Assembly (NCBI GenBank): GCA_023454395.1
Contig: JAEYFY010000016.1
Span: 1 to 9,468, forward strand
Origin: Pseudomonadota bacterium
Lineage (GTDB): Bacteria; Pseudomonadota; Gammaproteobacteria; Enterobacterales; Enterobacteriaceae
Length of the DNA: 9,468 nt
Direction of reading: 5' to 3'
Position numbers and translations under genes: made by a program. A model generated the notes under the pieces. That model searched no databases and had not been told where the DNA came from. It saw only the letters and a list, made by a program, of their open reading frames with translations. Positions 1-5,242 of this stretch are shown here, in pieces. How positions within the stretch are numbered: position 1 is the stretch's first letter; each line of letters opens with the position of its first letter.

Positions 1-2
1 TT

Positions 3-1256
3 GAAGCGAAAGCATTAGGTGGCACTTGTGTTAACGTGGGTTGTGTACCTAAAAAAGTGATGTGGCATGCAGCGCAAATTGCTGAAGCTATTCATCAATA
101 CGGCCCTGATTATGGTTTTGATACCACAGTGAACCGTTTTGATTGGGATACACTAATTAGTAGTCGTTCTGCTTATATTGACCGTATTCATCAATCTTAT
201 GACCGTGTCTTAGGTAATAATAAAGTTGATGTTATCCAAGGGTTTGCTCGTTTTGTTGATGCTAATACTATTGAAGTCAATGGTGAAAAAATCACCGCTG
301 ATAATATTCTGATTGCAACAGGCGGTCGTCCTGTTCAACCTAATATTCCAGGTGCTGAGTATGGTATTAATTCTGATGGCTTCTTTGAATTAAAAGCTTT
401 ACCAAAACGTGTTGCTGTTGTTGGCGCTGGTTATATCGCTGTTGAACTTGCTGGAGTGTTAAATGCTTTAGGTAGCGAAACACATCTATTTGTTCGTAAA
501 CATGCACCACTGCGTAATTTTGATCCATTAATCGTTGAAACACTGTTAGAAGTGATGGAAACCGAAGGACCTAAATTACATACACACGCTATTCCTAAAG
601 CTGTGATTAAGAATGCAGACGGAAGTTTAACGCTACAACTGGAAAACGGCACAGAGCAAACAGTTGATACCTTAATCTGGGCAATTGGTCGTGAACCTGC
701 AACAGATAACCTGAATCTGGCGGCAACGGGTGTTGAGTTAAATGAAAAAGGCTATATCAAAGTCGATAAATTCCAAAATACCAATGTAAAAGGAATTTAT
801 GCTGTTGGCGATAATACTGGGGCTGTTGAATTAACACCGGTTGCTGTTGCCGCAGGGCGTCGTTTGTCAGAGCGTTTATTTAACAACAAACCTAACGAGC
901 ATTTAGACTATTCAAATATCCCAACGGTGGTATTTAGCCATCCTGCTATTGGTACTGTTGGTTTAACAGAGCCTCAAGCGGTTGAGCAATATGGTGCAGA
1001 CCAAGTCAAAGTGTACAAATCGTCTTTCACTGCAATGTATAGTGCTGTGACGCGTCATCGTCAACCATGTCGTATGAAGCTGGTTTGTGTTGGTGCAGAC
1101 GAAAAAATTGTGGGTATTCATGGTATTGGATTTGGTATGGATGAAATGCTACAAGGTTTCGCTGTGGCACTGAAAATGGGCGCAACGAAAAAAGACTTTG
1201 ATGATACTGTGGCAATCCACCCAACTGCAGCAGAAGAATTTGTGACGATGAGATAA
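3..1256 (+). CDS. gor: Glutathione-disulfide reductase, 5'-truncated by the window edge
   Basis: NADPH-dependent flavoenzyme that reduces glutathione disulfide to glutathione in the cytoplasm. The frame is open from base 3 and encodes [13 protein letters not shown], the redox-active CxxxxC motif; the two cysteines are at 27-29 and 42-44 (Cys42 and Cys47 in E. coli numbering). The GTG at 36 lies between them, so it is not the start; about 33 N-terminal residues (the FAD dinucleotide fold) lie upstream of the window. The NADPH fold is [15 protein letters not shown], followed by FVRKHAPLR, whose two arginines (198 and 204) bind the NADPH phosphate. The FAD motif [10 protein letters not shown] and the C-terminal [14 protein letters not shown] with the catalytic His439-Glu444 pair are intact. 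From memory the visible 417 residues align with E. coli Gor residues 34-450 without a gap. A terminator follows, so it is probably the last gene of its transcript. Confidence 0.97.
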   Translation, partial: EAKALGGTCVNVGCVPKKVMWHAAQIAEAIHQYGPDYGFDTTVNRFDWDTLISSRSAYIDRIHQSYDRVLGNNKVDVIQGFARFVDANTIEVNGEKITADNILIATGGRPVQPNIPGAEYGINSDGFFELKALPKRVAVVGAGYIAVELAGVLNALGSETHLFVRKHAPLRNFDPLIVETLLEVMETEGPKLHTHAIPKAVIKNADGSLTLQLENGTEQTVDTLIWAIGREPATDNLNLAATGVELNEKGYIKVDKFQNTNVKGIYAVGDNTGAVELTPVAVAAGRRLSERLFNNKPNEHLDYSNIPTVVFSHPAIGTVGLTEPQAVEQYGADQVKVYKSSFTAMYSAVTRHRQPCRMKLVCVGADEKIVGIHGIGFGMDEMLQGFAVALKMGATKKDFDDTVAIHPTAAEEFVTMR

Positions 1257-1295
1257 GCTATTTTCATTTATATAGTTTATTTTTATTATTACGTG

Positions 1296-1326
1296 AAAAG
1301 CTAGAGTTAACCCTCTGGCTTTTTTT
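1296..1326 (+). terminator. Rho-independent terminator of gor
   Basis: An 11-bp stem AAAAGCTAGAG / CTCTGGCTTTT with one T-G wobble and a 6-nt loop (1307-1312) runs into a T tract ending at 1326. It starts 40 nt after the gor stop codon. Confidence 0.8.
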
Positions 1327-1703
1327 ATTGCAAATTTGTACTGACTCCAGCGTTATTTCTAACTCATACATCCTCTTTTCTATGTATTTTCCTAAAAGTA
1401 CATTTGTCTACTTACTGACCCATAAACTAGTGATTAAGTGAGATTACTTATTTTGTGAAAATAAGGCTATTACCTAGTCAGGATCATCTTTTTATTTTAT
1501 GCAATTGTGCGATAGATTTTGCTTGTTTTGTAAACAATATTTTACATCCCCTCCTTGTTATTTGTATCAAAATGTTAATTTTTTAAACAATTACTTTTTC
1601 AGTTAAAAATTTATCCCTTTCTTATTATTTTCTTGTTTATCAATGAATAATAAATAAAAAATTTTCATCTTCACTTTATTAAGTGATGAATTTCTATGAA
1701 AAA

Positions 1704-1761
1704 AAATGGTTAAAGTAACCACATTGTATCTATGGATATTGTTATTCTAAGAAATGGTTAA
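1704..1761. repeat. Paired 10-bp direct repeat in the deaminase upstream region
   Basis: AAATGGTTAA occurs at 1704-1713 and again at 1752-1761, 48 bases apart. The first copy overlaps the perfect inverted repeat TGGTTA AAG TAACCA (1707-1721); the second continues into TTAACA (1758-1763). Spacing and position upstream of the gene fit paired sites for a regulator, but no known consensus is matched. Lrp is a natural candidate for an amino-acid deaminase, yet I do not see a good Lrp site. Confidence 0.5.
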
Positions 1762-1777
1762 CAAATAATTATAATTA

Positions 1778-1805
1778 TTAACAATATAATGAACTATGGT
1801 ATTAT
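1778..1805 (+). promoter_or_regulatory. Candidate sigma-70 promoter for the deaminase operon
   Basis: TTAACA at 1778-1783 (one mismatch to the -35 consensus), a 16-nt spacer and TATTAT at 1800-1805 (one mismatch to the -10 consensus). A perfect TATAAT also sits at 1785-1790, but its nearest -35-like element (TTAACA at 1758-1763) is 21 nt away. In sequence this AT-rich, several alternatives are equally possible. Confidence 0.3.
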
Positions 1806-1872
1806 TCAGTTTTAAAGAAATAAATGAATAACATTATAAATATAAGTGATAAATCCATTACTGAGGTAGAAG

Positions 1873-3294
1873 ATGAAAATTTCAAGGAGAAAGCTGCTTT
1901 TAGGTGTTGGTGCTGCGGGTGTTTTAGCCGGTGGTGCTGCGTTAGTTCCAATGGTTCGCCGTGATGGTAAATTCGTTGAAGCTAAATCTAGAGTATCATT
2001 TGTCGAAGGTACAGAGGGTGCGCTGCCTAAAGAATCTGATGCAGTAATTATTGGTGGTGGTATCCAAGGTATCATGACCGCTATCAACCTTGCAGAACGT
2101 GGCATGAGTGTCACTATTTTAGAAAAAGGCGAGATTGGCGGTGAACAATCAGGCCGAGCATACAGCCAAATTATTAGTTATCAAACATCACCAGAAATTT
2201 TCCCATTACACCATTACGGGAAAATCTTATGGCGTGGAATGAACGAGAAAATTGGTGCAGATACCAGTTATCGTACACAAGGTCGTGTAGAAGCCCTTGC
2301 TGATGAAAAAGCACTTGATAAAGCTCAAGCGTGGATCAAAACAGCAAAAGAAACGGCTGGGTTTGATACACCATTAAATACGCGCATTATTAAAGGTGAA
2401 GAGTTATCAAACCGTCTTGTTGGTGCTCAAACACCATGGACTGTTGCCGCTTTTGAAGAAGACTCAGGCTCTGTTGACCCAGAAACAGGCACACCTGCAT
2501 TAGCACGCTACGCTAAACAAATTGGCGTAAAAATCTATACCAACTGCGCGGTAAGAGGCATTGAAACTGCGGGTGGTAAAATTTCTGATGTTGTAACAGA
2601 AAAAGGCGCAATTAGAACATCTCACGTTGTTCTAGCTGGTGGTATTTGGTCACGTTTATTTATGGGTAACATGGGCATTGATATTCCAACGCTGAATGTT
2701 TACTTATCACAACAACGTGTATCAGGTGTTCCAGGCGCACCTCGTGGTAACGTACATTTACCAAACGGTATTCACTTCCGTGAGCAAGCTGATGGTACTT
2801 ATGCTGTCGCACCACGTATTTTCACAAGCTCTATCGTAAAAGATAGCTTCTTGTTAGGACCTAAGTTCATGCACTTATTAGGTGGTGGTGAGCTACCATT
2901 AGAATTCTCTATCGGTGAAGATTTATTTAACTCATTCAAGATGGCAACATCTTGGAAATTAGATGAAAAAACACCGTTTGAACAATATCGTGTTGCAACC
3001 GCAACGCAAAATACTGAGCACTTGGATGCTGTATTCCAAAGAATGAAAGCTGAATTCCCAGTATTTGAAAAATCACAAGTTGTTGAACGTTGGGGTGCGG
3101 TCGTGAGTCCAACATTTGATGAATTACCTATTATTTCTGAGGTCAAAGAATACCCAGGTCTAGTTATTAATACAGCGACAGTATGGGGTATGACCGAAAG
3201 TCCAGCAGCGGGTGAAGTGACTGCCGATATCGTTACGGGTAAGAAACCTGTTATTGATCCAACGCCATTTAGTATGGATCGTTTTAAGAAGTAA
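1873..3294 (+). CDS. aad: Membrane-bound L-amino-acid deaminase (type I, FAD)
   Basis: Oxidises L-amino acids (in type I enzymes mainly large aliphatic and aromatic ones) to imino acids, which hydrolyse to keto acids and ammonia; electrons go to the respiratory chain rather than to free peroxide. It is held in the inner membrane with the catalytic domain outside the cytoplasm (family knowledge). Residues 4-10 form a twin-arginine-like SRRKLLL before a hydrophobic helix (8-25). GGGIQG (61-66) and E84 form the FAD dinucleotide fold. Residues 324-350 carry a hydrophobic segment in the insertion typical of this family. Q99, R315 and W438 fall where Proteus crystal structures place substrate contacts (from memory). 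The length of 473 aa is normal. The start is fixed by GAGG at 1863-1866, 6 nt upstream. Type I assignment rests on remembered similarity to P. myxofaciens LAD and P. mirabilis Aad; type II enzymes (Pma) differ strongly in the N-terminal half. It is followed after 45 nt by the RidA gene with no terminator between. Confidence 0.93.
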   Translation: MKISRRKLLLGVGAAGVLAGGAALVPMVRRDGKFVEAKSRVSFVEGTEGALPKESDAVIIGGGIQGIMTAINLAERGMSVTILEKGEIGGEQSGRAYSQIISYQTSPEIFPLHHYGKILWRGMNEKIGADTSYRTQGRVEALADEKALDKAQAWIKTAKETAGFDTPLNTRIIKGEELSNRLVGAQTPWTVAAFEEDSGSVDPETGTPALARYAKQIGVKIYTNCAVRGIETAGGKISDVVTEKGAIRTSHVVLAGGIWSRLFMGNMGIDIPTLNVYLSQQRVSGVPGAPRGNVHLPNGIHFREQADGTYAVAPRIFTSSIVKDSFLLGPKFMHLLGGGELPLEFSIGEDLFNSFKMATSWKLDEKTPFEQYRVATATQNTEHLDAVFQRMKAEFPVFEKSQVVERWGAVVSPTFDELPIISEVKEYPGLVINTATVWGMTESPAAGEVTADIVTGKKPVIDPTPFSMDRFKK

Positions 3295-3339
3295 ATAACC
3301 CCTTGTTTTACTGTAAATTAAACATATTAAGGAGTTTCC

Positions 3340-3831
3340 ATGCGCTATAAAAGTTTACTTGTTGCCCTACCTTTCATTTTTGGTGTAGCAAGTGCGAACG
3401 CGGAGGGTGTTGTGCATCATAAATTAAATGGTATGCCAATTTCAGAATCTGTAGAAGTTACAGGTGGTAATCTTGTTTTCTTAAGTGGCAAAGTTCCAAC
3501 TAAGAAATCAGCAGATGCGCCAGAAGGTGTATTAGCTTCTTATGGTAATACTGAAGAACAAACCATCAACGTGTTAGAGCAAATTAAAACTAACCTAAAC
3601 AAACTTGATTTAGGTATGGATGATATCGTGAAAATGCAAGTCTTCTTAGTCGGTGGTGAAGAGACTGATGGGACTATGGATTTCAAAGGCTTTATGCAAG
3701 GTTATTCTAAATTCTTTGATGCAGAAAAAACCAACAAACTTCCAGCACGTTCAGCTTTTCAGGTTGCTAAATTAGCTAACCCAGCATGGCGTGTAGAAAT
3801 TGAAGTTATCGCTGTTCGCCCTACAAAATAA
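3340..3831 (+). CDS. Exported RidA/YjgF-family imine deaminase partner
   Basis: RidA proteins are small trimeric enzymes that hydrolyse reactive enamines and imines such as 2-aminoacrylate, normally in the cytoplasm. This 163-aa protein starts with a clear Sec signal peptide: basic RYK, a hydrophobic stretch at 6-17 and the site ANA|E after residue 21. A periplasmic location is therefore predicted. The mature 142 aa keep the RidA C-terminal signature: PARSAFQVAKLA with R137 (equivalent to E. coli RidA Arg105, which binds the substrate carboxylate) and RVEIEVIAV with E153 (equivalent to Glu120). The N-terminal part is less typical: an insertion of about ten residues around 50-60 and no evident counterpart of the E. 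coli Tyr17 segment. The Shine-Dalgarno AAGGAG (3329-3334) lies 5 nt before ATG. It lies 45 nt behind the deaminase with no terminator between, and a strong terminator follows, so the two genes form one unit. The joint role in imino-acid hydrolysis is inference. Confidence 0.88.
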   Translation: MRYKSLLVALPFIFGVASANAEGVVHHKLNGMPISESVEVTGGNLVFLSGKVPTKKSADAPEGVLASYGNTEEQTINVLEQIKTNLNKLDLGMDDIVKMQVFLVGGEETDGTMDFKGFMQGYSKFFDAEKTNKLPARSAFQVAKLANPAWRVEIEVIAVRPTK

Positions 3832-3874
3832 GGCAATAAGCTTTACTCAATATTGAAGTAAAACATAATGCGAT

Positions 3875-3913
3875 AAAACGCCAAAGAAGGGCAACTTTCT
3901 TTGGCGTTTTTTT
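3875..3913 (+). terminator. Strong Rho-independent terminator after the deaminase-RidA unit
   Basis: A perfect 14-bp stem AAAACGCCAAAGAA / TTCTTTGGCGTTTT (3875-3888 and 3897-3910) is extended by a G-T and a G-C pair and closed by a GCAA loop (3891-3894), a GNRA-type tetraloop. It ends in a T run to 3913. The opposite strand also ends in TTTT, so it may serve the convergent repressor gene too. Confidence 0.93.
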
Positions 3914-3917
3914 ATGG

Positions 3918-4010
3918 TATCGATATGTTATGGTGATATGTCGATAAAATGCGTTTTTATAAACATAATGGCGTGACATGTTTATGATATCGACATGTTA
4001 TGTCGATATC
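3918..4010. repeat. Palindrome and diverged direct repeats in a convergent spacer
   Basis: A perfect inverted repeat with 11-bp arms and a 3-bp centre lies at 3986-4010 (arms GATATCGACAT and ATGTCGATATC, centre GTT). A related 22-bp copy starts 70 bases earlier at 3918 and matches the segment at 3988-4009 at 19 of 22 positions. The 10-mer AAACATAATG also occurs twice, at 3861 and 3961. There is no T run after the palindrome, so it is not a standard terminator, and both flanking genes point towards it, so it is not an obvious operator. Its role is unknown. Confidence 0.7.
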
Positions 4011-4045
4011 TCAACACAAAACTGTCATAAGAATTGAATCAATAA

Positions 4046-5026
4046 TTAACTACTTTCACCTTGAATAAATTTCACTGGAATAACAGAGACGTTATCTGTG
4101 ATTGCTTTATTCTCAATTAATGCACTAATCACTTCTACGCTTTTTTCGGCGAGTTTTTCAAAGGGTTGTTCAATACAGGTTAATTGGCGCAGTGTTTGGT
4201 TTAACCAAGGGCTGCCATCGTAAGCAACAATTTTTAATTGTTCTGGAATGGCAATATTTCGCCTTGTTGCTTCATTAAATAATGCCATGGCGGGAATATC
4301 AGCAGCAAAAATCGCATCAATATCTGAATGCAAAGAGAGTATTTTTGTTGCAAAAGAATGAAAGTAGTCTTTCTCTTCTTCTTTCCAATTTACTTTACAA
4401 GAAATAGGTTTAATACCTGCCTGAATAAGCGTTTCTTTAAAAGCTAAACAGCTTTGATATGAAGGGGTTGATGATAAATAACTTGAATTATCTTCAATAT
4501 AGAGGATTTTTTGGCACCCTTTTTGAATAAGGTGTTCTGCCGCTAATTGGCCACCCGTATGATGATCGGAACAAACTAATGGAATATCACGAAGATGACG
4601 GTCTAGTGTTACCACGGGTCTTTGAATATGCTGATATTCACTATCATCCAATAACAGATATTCTGCAATAATACCGTCAATCTGACCGCGTTTAAGCATA
4701 TCAAAAAATATACGTTCACGTACTTTGCTATTTTGTGTTGCACATAACATCATGCTATAGCCATTTTCAGCGAGCTTATTTTCAATAAAACGTGTCACTG
4801 TCGCAAAATAAGGGTATTCAAGGCTGTTAATAATGACACCAACAACCGCACTTTTTTGTTGATATAAATTTCTTAGCCAAGTATCTGGAATATAATCTAA
4901 TTCTTCTACCGCTTTTTTTATTTTTTCTCGTGCCGCTTGAGACACATAGCCACTGTTATTTAATGCTCTGGAAACAGTACTTGCTGCGACATTGGCTTTT
5001 TTTGCGACATCACGGATCCCGGCCAT
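4046..5026 (-). CDS. LacI/GalR-family transcriptional regulator
   Basis: A 326-aa sugar-responsive repressor, the usual family length. Residues 3-22 form the LacI helix-turn-helix (IRDVAKKANVAASTVSRAL); residues 45-56 form the hinge helix (YIPDTWLRNLYQ); from about residue 60 the periplasmic-binding-protein-like effector domain begins (SAVVGVIINSLEYPYF). In the hinge the usual PNxxARxL becomes PDTWLRNL: a Leu replaces the common Ala, while the minor-groove wedge Leu (L54) is kept. LDRHL and SDHHTGG correspond to ligand-contact loops. The gene is divergent from the alpha-glucosidase at 5243, so it most likely represses that gene, and perhaps itself, in response to an alpha-glucoside. The effector cannot be read from the sequence. 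The ATG is the first possible start (an in-frame TAA lies at 5051-5053), and the N-terminus MAGIRDVA is typical, although the ribosome site is unusually far away. Confidence 0.93.
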   Translation of the reverse strand: MAGIRDVAKKANVAASTVSRALNNSGYVSQAAREKIKKAVEELDYIPDTWLRNLYQQKSAVVGVIINSLEYPYFATVTRFIENKLAENGYSMMLCATQNSKVRERIFFDMLKRGQIDGIIAEYLLLDDSEYQHIQRPVVTLDRHLRDIPLVCSDHHTGGQLAAEHLIQKGCQKILYIEDNSSYLSSTPSYQSCLAFKETLIQAGIKPISCKVNWKEEEKDYFHSFATKILSLHSDIDAIFAADIPAMALFNEATRRNIAIPEQLKIVAYDGSPWLNQTLRQLTCIEQPFEKLAEKSVEVISALIENKAITDNVSVIPVKFIQGESS

Positions 5027-5040
5027 TGAATATGCTGTTG

Positions 5041-5046
5041 CTCCTT
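5041..5046 (-). promoter_or_regulatory. Shine-Dalgarno of the LacI-type gene with long spacing
   Basis: Read on the minus strand, AAGGAG is separated from the ATG at 5024-5026 by 14 nt, well above the usual 5-9. No ATG, GTG or TTG start lies between them in frame. Translation of the repressor may therefore be weak. Confidence 0.6.
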
Positions 5047-5124
5047 TTAATTAGTTGATGACCTAATATATCTTAATATGATTATGACAAACCCATCTTT
5101 ATTGAGGTAATTGTGTTTTTTTAG

Positions 5125-5140
5125 TATGAGCTATTTCACA
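5125..5140. promoter_or_regulatory. CRP-cAMP-like binding site
   Basis: TATGA GCTATT TCACA matches the TGTGA-N6-TCACA consensus at 9 of 10 conserved positions and is followed by TTT as in good sites. Its centre (5132.5) is about 71 bases upstream of the start predicted from the -10 element at 5192, a normal class I position for activating the alpha-glucosidase promoter. Confidence 0.6.
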
Positions 5141-5191
5141 TTTTAGTATGTTAATTACCTTCCCCTCTCTTTTAGTACCTATAGTATCTTA

Positions 5192-5197
5192 TATAAA
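5192..5197 (+). promoter_or_regulatory. Candidate -10 element for the alpha-glucosidase gene
   Basis: TATAAA lies directly upstream of the palindrome at 5199-5215, with no good -35 hexamer 16-18 nt before it (CTTTTA or TTTTAG). A weak -35 fits a promoter that depends on an activator such as CRP. Confidence 0.4.
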
Positions 5198-5198
5198 T

Positions 5199-5215
5199 TA
5201 TGGAACAGTTCCATA
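5199..5215. promoter_or_regulatory. Probable LacI-family operator
   Basis: A perfect 17-bp palindrome, TATGGAAC A GTTCCATA. It sits where transcription of the alpha-glucosidase gene should start, in the region shared with the divergent LacI-type gene, a classic repressor position. Many LacI-family operators have an even length with a central CG; this one has a single central base. Confidence 0.65.
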
Positions 5216-5233
5216 TATGTTAATTACCTTGGT

Positions 5234-5240
5234 GAGGTGA
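5234..5240 (+). promoter_or_regulatory. Shine-Dalgarno deciding the alpha-glucosidase start
   Basis: GAGGTGA matches the 16S anti-Shine-Dalgarno over 7 bases; its GAGG core is 5 nt from ATG 5243. This excludes the GTG at 5237, which would be part of the site itself. TTACCT just upstream (5224-5229) can pair with AGGT-G-AA (5235-5241) with one bulged G, a small hairpin that would cover the site. Confidence 0.75.
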
Positions 5241-5242
5241 AT

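Larger units (their letters stand above)
1327..1872. other. AT-rich gene-free leader upstream of the deaminase
   Basis: About 545 bases with no convincing gene. What it holds: a small imperfect inverted repeat at 1664-1690 (TTCAT..CACTT / AAGTG ATGAA), a perfect inverted repeat at 1707-1721 (TGGTTA AAG TAACCA), a 10-bp direct repeat (1704 and 1752), an inverted pair TTGTTA/TAACAA at 1739-1744 and 1759-1764, and candidate promoter elements near 1758-1805. From 1327 to about 1660 I see only AT-rich sequence without clear structure. The length and the clustering of repeats in the last 200 bases suggest a regulated promoter region for the deaminase gene. Confidence 0.6.
5147..5230. repeat. 15-bp perfect direct repeats flanking the alpha-glucosidase promoter
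   Basis: TATGTTAATTACCTT occurs at 5147-5161 and 5216-5230, 69 bases apart; the second copy ends just before the ribosome site. An inverted 8-bp core, AGGTAATT, lies at 5105-5112, giving three copies of one core around the promoter. Exact identity over 15 bases in a 216-bp intergenic region is unlikely by chance, even in AT-rich DNA. They could be binding sites for a regulator or traces of a local duplication. Confidence 0.6.

Noticed and set aside
431..652. Minus-strand open frame inside gor (73 codons)
   Set aside because: Shadow of a strongly conserved gene; the peptide is Ser/Leu-rich without any recognisable domain.
1027..1224. Minus-strand open frame inside gor (65 codons)
   Set aside because: Overlaps the most conserved gor region and looks like a complementary-strand artefact.
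36..1256. gor reading frame beginning at GTG 36
   Set aside because: The frame stays open to base 3 and encodes GGTCVNVGC across that point; the GTG codes for a Val inside the redox motif.
1812..2114. Minus-strand open frame over the deaminase start (100 codons)
   Set aside because: Complement of the signal and FAD-binding region; Pro/Ser/Ala-rich, no domain, and it would run through the leader.
2799..3146. Minus-strand open frame inside the deaminase gene (115 codons)
   Set aside because: Antisense to a conserved domain with no ribosome site or family match.
5237..5242. GTG 5237 as start of the alpha-glucosidase
   Set aside because: It lies inside the Shine-Dalgarno GAGGTGA; ATG 5243 has ideal spacing and gives the family N-terminus.
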